Shown here: positions 20,801 through 28,914 of the stretch, in pieces | How positions within the stretch are numbered: the stretch's first letter is position 1 | How the letters are laid out: each line of letters opens with the position of its first letter | Assembly: GCF_900105995.1 (NCBI RefSeq) | Contig: NZ_LT629785.1 | Location: 806,001-870,000 of the forward strand | Direction of reading: 5' to 3' | From: Pseudomonas pohangensis | Lineage (GTDB): Bacteria; Pseudomonadota; Gammaproteobacteria; Pseudomonadales; Pseudomonadaceae | DNA: 64,000 nt | Notes under the pieces: generated by a model | Database searches by the model: none | Seen by the model: the letters and a program-made list of their open reading frames with translations, nothing else | What the model was told of the DNA's origin: nothing | Made by a program: the position numbers and the translations under genes

Positions 20801-22761
20801 TGTTCCGCGAGCGCGGCATTGATGTACAGAAGGACCTGACCACGGTGATCGGTATCGGTGACATGGCCGGTGACGTGTTCGGCAACGGCATGCTGTTGTC
20901 CGACAAGTTGCAGCTGGTGGCGGCCTTCAACCATATGCATATCGTCATCGACCCCAATCCGGATGCCGCCAGAAGCTTCGTCGAACGCAAGCGGCTGTTT
21001 GACCTGCCGCGCTCGAGCTGGGCGGATTACGATGCGTCACTGATTTCCGAGGGTGGCGGCATCTTCCTGCGCAGCGCCAAGAGCATCCCGATTTCGCCGC
21101 AGATGCAGGCGCGCTTCGACATCAGCGCCGACAAGCTGGCACCGACCGAACTGCTGCACGCCTTGCTCAAGGCGCCGGTTGATCTGTTGTGGAACGGCGG
21201 CATCGGTACCTATGTGAAGTCGAGCCGGGAGTCCCACGCGGATGTGGGCGACAAGGCCAACGATACCTTGCGGGTGAACGGCAACGAGTTGCGCGCCAAG
21301 GTGATCGGCGAGGGCGGCAACCTCGGCATGACCCAGCTCGGCCGGGTCGAATACGGCCTGCATGGCGGGTCCTGCAATACCGACTTCATCGACAACGCGG
21401 CGGGGGTTGATTGCTCCGACCATGAGGTCAACATCAAGATCCTGCTCAACGAAGTGGTGGCTGCCGGTGACATGACCGGCAAACAGCGCAATAAGCTGCT
21501 GGCCGAAATGACCGATACCGTGGGCAGCCTGGTGCTGGCCAACAACTACAAGCAGACCCAGGCCTTGTCGCTGGCACAGCGACTGGCGCAGAAGCGTCTG
21601 GGCGAATACAAGCGGCTGATGTCAGCGCTGGAAGCGGATGGCAAGCTGGATCGGGCGCTGGAATTCCTGCCCAACGATGAGGAACTCAACGAGCGTGCCG
21701 CTGCAGGCAAGGGGCTGACCCGGGCGGAGCTGTCGGTGCTGATTTCCTATAGCAAGATCGATCTCAAGCAAGCCTTGCTCAAGTCGAGTGTGCCGGACGA
21801 CAAGTATCTGGCGCGCGAGATGCAAAGCGCCTTTCCGGAGCGCCTTACCAAAACCTTTGGCGAAGCCATGGGCCGTCACCGCCTGAAGCGCGAGATTGTC
21901 AGTACGCAGATTGCCAATGACCTGGTCAACCACATGGGCATCACCTTCGTACAGCGCCTCAAGGATTCGACCGGCATGAGTGCGGCCAATGTGGCCGGTG
22001 CCTATGTCATCGTCCGTGACGTATTCCGCCTGCATGACTGGTGGCAGCAGATCGAGGCACTCGACTATCAGGTGCCGGCGGAGTTGCAGCTGAGTCTGAT
22101 GGATGAACTGATGCGTCTGGGCCGGCGTGCTACCCGCTGGTTCCTGCGTAGTCGCCGCAACGATCTGGACGTGGCCCGCGATGTGGCGCATTTCGCACCG
22201 AAAATATACGAGCTGGCAAATCAGCTGGATGATTTGCTCGATGGCCCTGCGCGTGCGCAGTGGGTTGCCGGCTACGAGGCTTATATCAGTGCCGGGGTGC
22301 CTGATGAGCTGGCGCGCGTGGTCGCCGGCGCCAGTCACCTGTACACCCTGTTGCCGATCATCGAAGCGGCGGATGTCACCGGTCAGGCTGCCACAAGCGT
22401 TGCAGAGACTTACCTCACGCTGGGACACCGGCTGGATCTTTCCTGGTACCTGCAGCAGATCAATTCCCTGCAGGTGGAAAACAACTGGCAGGCGCTGGCG
22501 CTGGAAGCGTTCCGCGATGATCTGGACTGGCAGCAACGTGCAATGACGGTTTCGGTACTGCAGATGCAGGATGCTTCACCGGATGTCGAACAGCGTATCG
22601 CTGCCTGGCTGAAGCACAATGACGTGGCCGTGGCTCGCTGGCGCTCGATGCTGGTCGAGTTGCGTGCGGCAACCGGCGCTGACTATGCCATGTATGCGGT
22701 GGCTAACCGTGAGCTGGTTGATCTGGCCCAGAGCGGCAATCACGGGTTGTGCATTCCCTGA
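17890..22761 (+). CDS. gdhB: NAD-specific glutamate dehydrogenase, large (180-kDa) class
   Basis: A 1623-residue enzyme that oxidatively deaminates glutamate to 2-oxoglutarate in arginine/glutamate catabolism. The length matches the P. aeruginosa enzyme. The N-terminal ~700 residues hold ACT-like regulatory modules. The catalytic core carries the GDH lysine motif NAVIVPMGAKGGF (about 846-858), preceded by ARGGLRWSDR. A Rossmann-type NAD-binding part follows (GIGDMAGDVFGNGML, about 993-1007), then a long helical C-terminal domain. The ATG at 17890 follows AGCGGAGTAACA. It is monocistronic, convergent with the next gene. Arginine-responsive control is known for the family but no operator was identified here. 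Confidence 0.96.
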   Translation: MVFFTAASKSDFQQQLCTALAAHVSEQVMPQLALFAEQFFGIVALEELTQRRLSDLVGSTLSAWRLLQRFDPAQPQVHVFNPDYEKHGWQSTHAAVEILHPDIPFLVDSVRMELSRRGYSIHTLQNSVFKVRRNAKGELQELFPRGSDQPDAQLEALMFLEIDRCASTAAQHNLEKALHEVLGDVRLAVADFEAIKHKAHSLLDGMHKSKARSKAHDAADQEEIKGFLAWLLDNHFTFLGYEEFSVVEEGEGGRVLYVEDSLLGLSKNMRSGLAPADLHVEAGPLAFLREPWLLSFAKAARPSRVHRPAYPDYVSLREIDSKGKVVKECRFMGLFTSSAYTESVKKIPYLRGKVAEIARRSGFDSKGHLGKDLEQVLEVLPRDDLFQTPVDELYATAISIVQIQERNKLRLFLRSDPYGRFVYALAYVPRDVYSTETRLKIQQILMERLQAADCEFWTYFSESLLARVQFILRVDPKNPLQIDLPRLEREVVQACRSWKDEFSGLMIEGLGEAQGMQVLTEFPGGFPAGYRERFEPNSAVVDMQHLLNLSEDRPLVMSFYQPLTQDEQQLHCKLYHIDTPLPLSDVLPVLENLGLRVLGEFPYRLRRADGREYWIHDFAFTTAAGLEVDIQQLNETLQDAFIHIVDGAAENDAFNRLVLTATMPWRDVALLRAYARYLKQIRLGFDLGYIASALLNHADIASELVRLFKTRFYLARKMTAEDLEDKQQKLEQAILAALDNVAVLNEDRILRRYLDLIKATLRTNFYQNDAQGRAKSYFSFKLNPRAIPEIPRPVPKYEIFVYCPRVEGVHLRFGDVARGGLRWSDREEDFRTEVLGLVKAQQVKNAVIVPMGAKGGFIPRRMPLGGSRDEIQAEGIACYRIFISGLLDITDNLKEGAVVPPVNVVRHDPDDPYLVVAADKGTATFSDIANGIALDYGFWLGDAFASGGSAGYDHKGMGITAKGAWVSVQRLFRERGIDVQKDLTTVIGIGDMAGDVFGNGMLLSDKLQLVAAFNHMHIVIDPNPDAARSFVERKRLFDLPRSSWADYDASLISEGGGIFLRSAKSIPISPQMQARFDISADKLAPTELLHALLKAPVDLLWNGGIGTYVKSSRESHADVGDKANDTLRVNGNELRAKVIGEGGNLGMTQLGRVEYGLHGGSCNTDFIDNAAGVDCSDHEVNIKILLNEVVAAGDMTGKQRNKLLAEMTDTVGSLVLANNYKQTQALSLAQRLAQKRLGEYKRLMSALEADGKLDRALEFLPNDEELNERAAAGKGLTRAELSVLISYSKIDLKQALLKSSVPDDKYLAREMQSAFPERLTKTFGEAMGRHRLKREIVSTQIANDLVNHMGITFVQRLKDSTGMSAANVAGAYVIVRDVFRLHDWWQQIEALDYQVPAELQLSLMDELMRLGRRATRWFLRSRRNDLDVARDVAHFAPKIYELANQLDDLLDGPARAQWVAGYEAYISAGVPDELARVVAGASHLYTLLPIIEAADVTGQAATSVAETYLTLGHRLDLSWYLQQINSLQVENNWQALALEAFRDDLDWQQRAMTVSVLQMQDASPDVEQRIAAWLKHNDVAVARWRSMLVELRAATGADYAMYAVANRELVDLAQSGNHGLCIP

Positions 22762-22768
22762 GGCCGGG

Positions 22769-22803
22769 GCGCCGGGCAGTGGGTCAACTACTGCCCCGGG
22801 CGC
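22769..22803. terminator. Possible bidirectional hairpin between convergent genes
   Basis: An imperfect inverted repeat (cgccgggcagt ... actgccccgggcg) spans the short gap between the stops of gdhB and the following minus-strand gene. No T-run follows, so intrinsic termination is uncertain. Confidence 0.35.
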
Positions 22804-23691
22804 TTATGCGTTGGCGCTGCTTGCCAGTTGGTGCAGGAACGCGCTGACGTCCGGTGCGCCTGCCAGTAACAGGCCCTCGCCGAGGGCAACGGCGTCGGTG
22901 TTGTGCTTGGGCAGCATGAGGAACTCGGTGGAGGTCTGGTAGCCCTTCAGGCTCAGGCGTGCATAGGGCAGCCCGGTGTCAACCAGCAGGCGCATGAAGT
23001 CGGCGTGGCTCCAGGCCTGCGCCGGCATGGCCAGTATGTGGTAGCTGATGTCGAGTGTTTTCAGCCCGCGCTGGCTGATCTGGTAGGTCGTGAGTTCGGC
23101 GGGCAGGTGGACTTCCATCTCGCGGCGCCGGGCATACACGATAGCGCTGGCAAAAGCCTCGGCTTGTTGTTCACCGCTCCAGAAGATGCGCTTGCCATGC
23201 CAGTTAGCCTGCCGCAGGTTGATCTGGTGACCGCGCAGGAAGTTCGGCAGAGGCAGGCTGATGGCTTTGACGAAATCCTTGTAGCTGATGATGCGTATCT
23301 GGCGCTGTGCCACACCGGCCAGATACTGCTCCAGGCTGGCGCAGGGTGGCAGATTGCCCTTGCTGCAGGTCAGGCCATCGATCTGGCGCAGATCAAAGGT
23401 TTCTATTTCTTCCGTGTGCCGCTCAATCAGACGCACCAGCACCGCATGGGCTGCGGATTTGTCGTCCTGCACCGGCCCGGACAGCGCACTGCGCGGTAAT
23501 TCCGGCAGATCCTGCAGGGGTGCGCCACTGTTCCAGCAGATGCTCTCGGGAGGAATGGTCAGTGGCTCGAAAGGCAGTCGCAATTCCGCCGCGCGCTCCA
23601 GCAAATTGCGTGAAGACCTGCCGCTGAGGCCCAGTTTCTGGGTCAGATTGGCAAGTCTTGAGCTCATCGTAGGTGGTGGCGTGGCGCTCAT
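22804..23691 (-). CDS. Conserved protein of unknown function
   Basis: A 295-residue soluble-looking protein with no signal peptide or membrane segment. I do not recognise the family. It has a PPESICWNSGAPLQDLPELP stretch near residue 45, a LTCSKGNLPPCAS pair of cysteines near 125-133, and a conserved-looking mixed alpha/beta second half. The ATG at 23691 is chosen because AGGAG lies 13 bp upstream; an internal ATG eight codons later lacks one. It converges on gdhB and diverges from pyrD. Confidence 0.55.
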   Translation of the reverse strand: MSATPPPTMSSRLANLTQKLGLSGRSSRNLLERAAELRLPFEPLTIPPESICWNSGAPLQDLPELPRSALSGPVQDDKSAAHAVLVRLIERHTEEIETFDLRQIDGLTCSKGNLPPCASLEQYLAGVAQRQIRIISYKDFVKAISLPLPNFLRGHQINLRQANWHGKRIFWSGEQQAEAFASAIVYARRREMEVHLPAELTTYQISQRGLKTLDISYHILAMPAQAWSHADFMRLLVDTGLPYARLSLKGYQTSTEFLMLPKHNTDAVALGEGLLLAGAPDVSAFLHQLASSANA

Positions 23692-24084
23692 GAACTGAGA
23701 GTTTCTCCTGCAGTACTTGCTTGATGTGCCAGAGAACCTTTTACCGCACAGGGATGGCAAAGCAGCTTGGCAGACTGATTTGCGCTGTCGAAAACATTGA
23801 CGCCCGGTGGCTTACTGGAATGCTTGTCTGGATATTAAGCCAATTAATTGACTTTGTTGATTACCCTTTCAGTTTATTTTCTCCGCATCTGGCGGTGATT
23901 GATAAAAGTCAGCATAGCGCCCTGTTTATCCGGAATACTCGGCCTGATCGACGCTTTTTGACGATTGTGCAGTGATTTTCCGCAAACCCGCTGCCAGCAA
24001 CAGGCTTGCCGGCGCTGGCTGCCTCGCCTGCAGCCCGGCTGCACGGCTATAATGGCCCCCTTCAAAATCGAGCCTGGCCCTTCC
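23692..24084. other. 393-bp divergent region before pyrD
   Basis: The stretch is AT-richer around 23800-23960 and has no convincing gene. A TATAAT hexamer at 24048-24053, 32 bp before the pyrD ATG, is a plausible -10 element, but no good -35 is in register. The promoter of the minus-strand gene should also be here. Confidence 0.4.
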
Positions 24085-25107
24085 ATGTATTCACTCGCGC
24101 GCAAGCTACTGTTCAAGTTATCCCCGGAAACCTCCCATGAGCTGTCGATCGACCTGATTGGTGCCGGAGGCAGGCTGGGGCTGAACGGTTTGCTGTGTCA
24201 GAAGCCGCGTTTGCCAGTAAAGGTCATGGGGCTGGAGTTTGCCAATCCGGTAGGCCTGGCCGCCGGTCTGGACAAGAACGGTGATGCAATTGACGGCTTT
24301 GCCCAGCTGGGTTTCGGCTTTATCGAAATCGGCACCGTCACGCCACGTCCGCAGCCGGGCAATCCCAAGCCACGCCTGTTCCGCCTGCCGGAAGCCACGG
24401 CGATCATCAATCGCATGGGTTTCAACAATCAGGGCGTTGATCACCTGCTGGCGCGGGTCAGGGCGGCCAGGTACAACGGGGTGCTGGGCATCAATATCGG
24501 CAAGAACTTCGATACGCCGGTCGAACGCGCCGTGGACGATTACCTGATCTGTCTGGACAAGGTCTACACCCATGCCAGCTATGTCACGGTGAATGTCAGT
24601 TCGCCGAATACGCCGGGGCTGCGCTCGTTGCAGTTTGGCGATTCGCTCAAGCAGTTGCTCGAAGCCCTGCGCCAGCGTCAGGAGGACCTGACGGCCGAAC
24701 ACGGCAAGCGGGTACCGCTGGCGATCAAGATCGCACCGGACATGACTGATGAAGAAACCGTCGAGGTTGCCCGTGCGCTGATCGAAACCGGCATGGATGC
24801 GGTGATCGCGACCAACACCACGCTCAGCCGGGCTGGCGTCGAGGGCTTGCAGTTTGCCGATCAGGCCGGTGGCCTGTCGGGTGCGCCGGTGCGTGAGCAG
24901 AGCAACCACGTGGTCAGGGTGCTGGCTGCAGAGCTGGCCGGCAGACTGCCGATCATTGCCGCCGGCGGCATCACCGAGGGCGGTCATGCAGCAGAAAAGA
25001 TCGCTGCCGGTGCCAGTCTGGTACAGGTCTATTCAGGCTTTATTTACCGTGGTCCGGCGCTGATTGCCGAAGCGGTGGATGCCATTGCGGCGTTGCCGAA
25101 GCAGTAA
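24085..25107 (+). CDS. pyrD: Dihydroorotate dehydrogenase (quinone), class 2
   Basis: A 340-residue membrane-associated flavoenzyme that oxidises dihydroorotate to orotate in pyrimidine synthesis and passes electrons to quinone. The N-terminal amphipathic segment MYSLARKLLFKLSPETSHE is typical of class 2. FMN/substrate motifs are GLAAGLDKNG (about 60), the catalytic-serine block NVSSPNTPGLRSLQ (about 170), IKIAPD, TNTTLSR, and GGI near the end. I use the ATG at 24085 rather than the longer open frame because only this start gives the family N terminus. It is monocistronic. Confidence 0.96.
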   Translation: MYSLARKLLFKLSPETSHELSIDLIGAGGRLGLNGLLCQKPRLPVKVMGLEFANPVGLAAGLDKNGDAIDGFAQLGFGFIEIGTVTPRPQPGNPKPRLFRLPEATAIINRMGFNNQGVDHLLARVRAARYNGVLGINIGKNFDTPVERAVDDYLICLDKVYTHASYVTVNVSSPNTPGLRSLQFGDSLKQLLEALRQRQEDLTAEHGKRVPLAIKIAPDMTDEETVEVARALIETGMDAVIATNTTLSRAGVEGLQFADQAGGLSGAPVREQSNHVVRVLAAELAGRLPIIAAGGITEGGHAAEKIAAGASLVQVYSGFIYRGPALIAEAVDAIAALPKQ

Positions 25108-25125
25108 GAATTGATTGTTGCGTCG

Positions 25126-25156
25126 GGTGGATAACGCCGCTTGCGGCTTATCCATC
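25126..25156. repeat. Short palindromic repeat downstream of pyrD
   Basis: GGATAACGCCGC and GCGGCTTATCC form an inverted pair around TT. This ggtggataacgc-type palindrome is a dispersed repeat in Pseudomonas genomes. It begins about 20 bp after the pyrD stop and could also cap the transcript, but no T-run follows. Confidence 0.55.
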
Positions 25157-25183
25157 CTGTCACAAAGATGAAGCGCTGCTTTT

Positions 25184-25266
25184 GTGGGAGGGTCGCCCTC
25201 GGCCCGAGCTTTGTGCATGGGTGGGGAAGCTAGGCGGGCTTTATCGCGGCGAGTCGCCGCTCCCAC
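25184..25266. repeat. REPIN (family C) between pyrD and rmf
   Basis: The inverted arms are GTGGGAGGGTCGCCCTCGG and GCGGCGAGTCGCCGCTCCCAC, with about 40 bases between them. It lies in the convergent gap between pyrD and rmf. Confidence 0.82.
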
Positions 25267-25287
25267 TGGAGTGGTTTCAGTAGTCAT

Positions 25288-25312
25288 AAAAAAGGGCTCC
25301 GCTTAGGAGCCC
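25288..25312 (-). terminator. Intrinsic terminator of rmf
   Basis: On the minus strand, stem GGGGCTCC / CGGAGCCC with loop TAAG is followed by TTTTTT. It is about 60 bp past the rmf stop codon. Confidence 0.88.
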
Positions 25313-25368
25313 CTGGGCTTGCGCCCGCCGCCCGAGTGGGGCGTGCTGTGAAATCGGTGGTGTCCTGA

Positions 25369-25581
25369 TCAGACAGCGTGAAGTTGATTCAAACGATGGA
25401 TGCCGGCTGTACCGGTGAAACCGTCCCACTGGTCGCCACGACCTTCTCGCCAGCCGTTGATCCAGGCCTGACGGGCATTGGGATTGGTTAATGGACAAAG
25501 ATCGCGGGATTTACCATGAACGCCATATTGATAACCGCGCAAAAAAGCTCTTTCTAATGGATCACGCTTAAGTCTTCTCAT
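25369..25581 (-). CDS. rmf: Ribosome modulation factor
   Basis: A 70-residue basic protein that dimerises 70S ribosomes into inactive 100S particles in stationary phase. The start MRRLKRDPLERAFLRGYQYG, the central HGKSRDLCP and the WINGWREGRGD end are diagnostic of RMF. The open frame extends 12 codons upstream, but the ATG at 25581, preceded by GAGGG, gives the conserved N terminus. It is monocistronic with its own terminator. Growth-phase and ppGpp control is known for the family, but no operator is evident. Confidence 0.95.
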   Translation of the reverse strand: MRRLKRDPLERAFLRGYQYGVHGKSRDLCPLTNPNARQAWINGWREGRGDQWDGFTGTAGIHRLNQLHAV

Positions 25582-25996
25582 AGGGTACTGCCCTCGTATT
25601 TGACTGTTATGTGCCATTCACCCTCTGGCAGGGTCTGGTGGTAAGCCAGTGGAGTTTGCAGCCGGCGTTGCGAAACTCCAGCCCAGCAGCATTGCGCTGA
25701 CGGGTTAAGCTGATTTCTAACCAATGCCGGCGAGCAATGGAATGACCGATTTGTAATAAAAGGGTTCTGCTTAAGGCCTGAGACGCTATTTATGCCGCTG
25801 GCCTGCGGCGATAGTTCAGCGCAAGCACCGATGGTTCGGGAGTTTGCGTCGCGCTGGTGGATAATGTGCAGACTTTGCTCTGGCGTATTGCCCGGCACTG
25901 ATTCCGACGAAGGGTCATTAGCATCCCTGGTCACACTTTTTTTGATCCTGCTGCTGCGCTAGCCGGATATGACTGCCTCAGGCACTGGAAGACAAA
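25582..25996. other. 415-bp divergent region rmf / rlmL
   Basis: It should hold the promoters of rmf (minus) and rlmL (plus). A 118-codon minus-strand frame crosses it but lacks a ribosome-binding site and recognisable sequence. No repeat or strong hairpin was seen. Confidence 0.45.
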
Positions 25997-28207
25997 ATGT
26001 CGGACCGCATCGAACTGATTCTTACCTGCCCGAAAAGCCTCGAAGGGCTGTTGCTTGAAGAAGCAACTGCTCTGGGCCTGCAGGACGCGCGCGAACAGAC
26101 GGCGGCGATCCGTGGTTTCGCCGACATGCAGACGGCCTACCGCCTGTGCCTGTGGTCGCGGCTGGCGAATCGCGTGCTGCTGGTGCTCAAGCGCTTTCCG
26201 GTGGTGGATGCGCAAAGCCTGTACGAGGGCGTGCTGGAAGTGGACTGGTACGAGCACATGCTGCCCAGCAGCACGCTGGCGGTGGAGTTCAGCGGCATGG
26301 GTTCGGGCATCGACAACACCCACTTCGGCGCGCTGAAGGTCAAGGATGCGGTGGTCGACAAACTGCGCACCGCCAGTGGCGAACGGCCCAGTGTAGAGAA
26401 GCTCAATCCGGACCTGCGCATTCACCTGCGCCTGGACCGTGGCGAGGCGATTCTGTCGATCGACCTCTCCGGGCACAGCCTGCACCAGCGCGGCTACCGT
26501 CTGCAGCAGGGTGCCGCGCCGCTCAAGGAAAACCTCGCGGCGGCGATCCTGATCCGTGCCGGCTGGCCGAAGCTGGCCGCCGAAGGCGCCGCGCTGGCCG
26601 ACCCGATGTGCGGCGTCGGCACCTTTCTGGTCGAGGCGGGAATGATCGCCGCCGACATCGCACCCAACCTGAAACGTGAACTCTGGGGCTTCACCCACTG
26701 GCTCGGTCATGTGCCGGCGCTCTGGAGCAAGCTGCATGCCGAGGCCAGCGAACGGGCAGCGGCCGGGCTGGCCCGACCGGCGTCGTGGATTCGTGGCTAT
26801 GAAGCCGACCCGCGGCTGATCCAGCCGGCGCGCAACAACATCGAGCGGGCCGGATTGAGCCACTGGATCAAGGTCTATCAGGGCGAACTGGCGACTTTCG
26901 AACCGCATACCGACCAGAACCAGAAGGGCCTGGTCGTGTGCAATCCACCTTACGGCGAACGTCTGGGCGATGAAGCCAGCCTGCTCTATCTCTATCAGCA
27001 TCTGGGCGAGCGCCTGCGTCAGGCCTGTCTGGGCTGGGACGCGGCGGTGTTTACCGGGGCACCGGAACTGGGCAAGCGCATGGGCCTGCGCAGTCACAAG
27101 CAGTATGCGTTCTGGAACGGTGCGCTGCCGTGCAAGCTGCTGCTGTTCAAGGTGCAGCTGGAGCAGTTCGTCACCGGTGAGCGGCGTCCGGCCGAGCGTC
27201 CGGCAGTCACGGACACTGCTCCGGCCGAGCCTCGCGAGCAGCCTGCCGCGCCGCTGTCACAACAGGCGCGCCTGTCCGAAGGCGGGCAGATGTTTGCCAA
27301 CCGCCTGCAGAAAAACCTCAAGCAACTGGGCAAGTGGGCGCGCAAGGAAGGCGTGCAGTGCTACCGCCTGTACGACGCCGACATGCCCGAATACGCCGTG
27401 GCGGTGGATCTGTATGGCGACTGGGTGCATGTGCAGGAATATGCTCCGCCGCGCAGTATCGATCCGGAGAAGGCACAGACGCGCCTGCTCGACGCACTGG
27501 CGGCGATCCCGGTGGCGCTGGGCATTGCCTCGGACAAGGTGGTGATCAAGCGCCGCGAACGCCAGTCCGGCACCCGCCAGTACCAGAGGCAGGGCACCCA
27601 GGGCAATTTCCTCGAAGTGCAGGAGGGCGGGGTCAGGCTGCTGGTCAATCTGACCGACTATCTGGATACCGGCCTGTTTCTCGACCACCGCCCGCTGCGC
27701 CTGCGTATCCAGCGCGAGGCGGCCGGCAAGCGCTTCCTCAACCTGTTCTGCTACACGGCTACCGCCACCGTGCACGCGGCAAAAGGCGGCGCGCGCACGA
27801 CCACCAGTGTCGATCTGTCCAATACCTATCTGGACTGGGCGCGGCGCAACCTGTCGCTCAACGGTTTTTCCGACAAGCAGAAGCTTGAACAGGGCGATGT
27901 GATGGCCTGGCTGGCCGCCGATCGCGGCGAGTACGAACTGATCTTTATCGACCCGCCGACCTTTTCCAACTCCAAGCGGGTCGAGGGCGTGTTCGATGTG
28001 CAGCGCGATCAGGTGCAACTGATCGACCTGGCCATGGCGCGGCTGGCACCGGGCGGCGTGCTGTATTTCTCCAACAACTTCCGCAAGTTCGAACTGGATG
28101 CGGGATTGCTGACGCGCTATCAGGTCGAGGACATCAGCGCTGCGACGCTGGATCCGGATTTCGCGCGGAATCCGAAGATTCACCGCGCGTGGCGGTTTCA
28201 GGGGTGA
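25997..28207 (+). CDS. rlmL: Bifunctional 23S rRNA methyltransferase RlmL/RlmK
   Basis: A 736-residue protein that makes m2G2445 and m7G2069 in 23S rRNA. In order: THUMP domain (about 45-155), N-terminal methyltransferase with VVCNPPYGERLGD (about 313-325), a linker (about 395-425), then the second methyltransferase with SAM-binding NLFCYTATATVHAAKGGA (about 580) and IDPPTFSNSK (about 650). The linker is enriched in Pro, Ala and Glu. The ATG follows GGAAGAC. An inverted repeat with a T-run just after the stop probably ends transcription. Confidence 0.95.
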   Translation: MSDRIELILTCPKSLEGLLLEEATALGLQDAREQTAAIRGFADMQTAYRLCLWSRLANRVLLVLKRFPVVDAQSLYEGVLEVDWYEHMLPSSTLAVEFSGMGSGIDNTHFGALKVKDAVVDKLRTASGERPSVEKLNPDLRIHLRLDRGEAILSIDLSGHSLHQRGYRLQQGAAPLKENLAAAILIRAGWPKLAAEGAALADPMCGVGTFLVEAGMIAADIAPNLKRELWGFTHWLGHVPALWSKLHAEASERAAAGLARPASWIRGYEADPRLIQPARNNIERAGLSHWIKVYQGELATFEPHTDQNQKGLVVCNPPYGERLGDEASLLYLYQHLGERLRQACLGWDAAVFTGAPELGKRMGLRSHKQYAFWNGALPCKLLLFKVQLEQFVTGERRPAERPAVTDTAPAEPREQPAAPLSQQARLSEGGQMFANRLQKNLKQLGKWARKEGVQCYRLYDADMPEYAVAVDLYGDWVHVQEYAPPRSIDPEKAQTRLLDALAAIPVALGIASDKVVIKRRERQSGTRQYQRQGTQGNFLEVQEGGVRLLVNLTDYLDTGLFLDHRPLRLRIQREAAGKRFLNLFCYTATATVHAAKGGARTTTSVDLSNTYLDWARRNLSLNGFSDKQKLEQGDVMAWLAADRGEYELIFIDPPTFSNSKRVEGVFDVQRDQVQLIDLAMARLAPGGVLYFSNNFRKFELDAGLLTRYQVEDISAATLDPDFARNPKIHRAWRFQG

Positions 28208-28212
28208 GGTTT

Positions 28213-28241
28213 TAGCGGATTGGTAATCCGTGGCTTTTTTG
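28213..28241 (+). terminator. Intrinsic terminator of rlmL, also the outer arm of the repeat element
   Basis: CGGATT-GGT-AATCCG followed by tggctttttt lies 8 bp after the rlmL stop. The same palindrome recurs in inverted form at the far end of the adjoining element. Confidence 0.6.
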
Positions 28242-28888
28242 TTATTTGCCTGGCCGATTATCGATGTTGATTGATGGTTTCTGTTGCGCCCCGCCGGGCG
28301 CCTCACTTTTCTTTGCTTGTGCAAAGCAAAGTAAGCAAAAGAAACACACCCCGGCATCCGGGTCGCGCTGCGCACGACTTCCCTCACTTCGGTGCCGTTC
28401 CGAGGGTCGTCTCGAAGGGCCATCCATGGCCCATCGTTCCTCATTTGGCATCCATGCCAAATGCCCCTCTGCACGGCACCTGCGTTCGGCCTCCTGATGG
28501 GGACGGTCCGACTACCGAAACTCTGCATTTCCAACGCACCAGTGTCTGGCATGCACGGACGGATAGTCCCGTCAGGAGGGTGAGTGGAATCGGTGTGGAA
28601 GGGGTTGAGCGACATGGATGTCGCGAGAGCTGCGATGGGCCAGGGACGGCCCTTCGCAGCGTGCCCCTGGAGCGCCGATGCAGCGAACGAACCCGGAACG
28701 TAGCGCAGCGTAGGTCCGGGCCGTATGTCGGGTGCGTTTTCTCTTTGCTTACTTTCTCTTTGCGCAAACAAAGAGAAAGTGAGGCGCCGTGCAAGGCGCA
28801 ATCGGTAGCCGAGAGCCGAGGAAAGCGCTGCGGTCTGGCTCACGCCAAATGCCAAACCAATAAAATCAGCAGCGGATTACCAATCCGC
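28215..28888. repeat. 674-bp non-coding element with nested terminal inverted repeats
   Basis: The outer arms are GCGGATTGGTAATCCG at 28215 and its complement at 28872. Inner imperfect arms of about 70 bp (28284-28352 and 28731-28801) share ttgcgcc...gcgcctcacttt and the gtaagcaaa block. The interior is packed with short palindromes, such as gggccatccatggccc and catttggcatccatgccaaatg. No ORF inside shows family or coding character. It fills the convergent gap between rlmL and dacB. Structured interspersed repeats resembling this are, to my knowledge, widespread in Pseudomonas, but I know no assigned function. Confidence 0.75.
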
Positions 28889-28914
28889 TGCATACCTGCC
28901 TGCGCCGCAGCCGG

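Noticed and set aside
25578..25934. 118-codon frame upstream of rmf
   Set aside because: No ribosome-binding site, atypical composition, overlaps the rmf promoter region.
27257..28855. 532-codon minus-strand frame over rlmL and the repeat element
   Set aside because: It is antisense to rlmL and runs through non-coding palindromes. No coding signal of its own.
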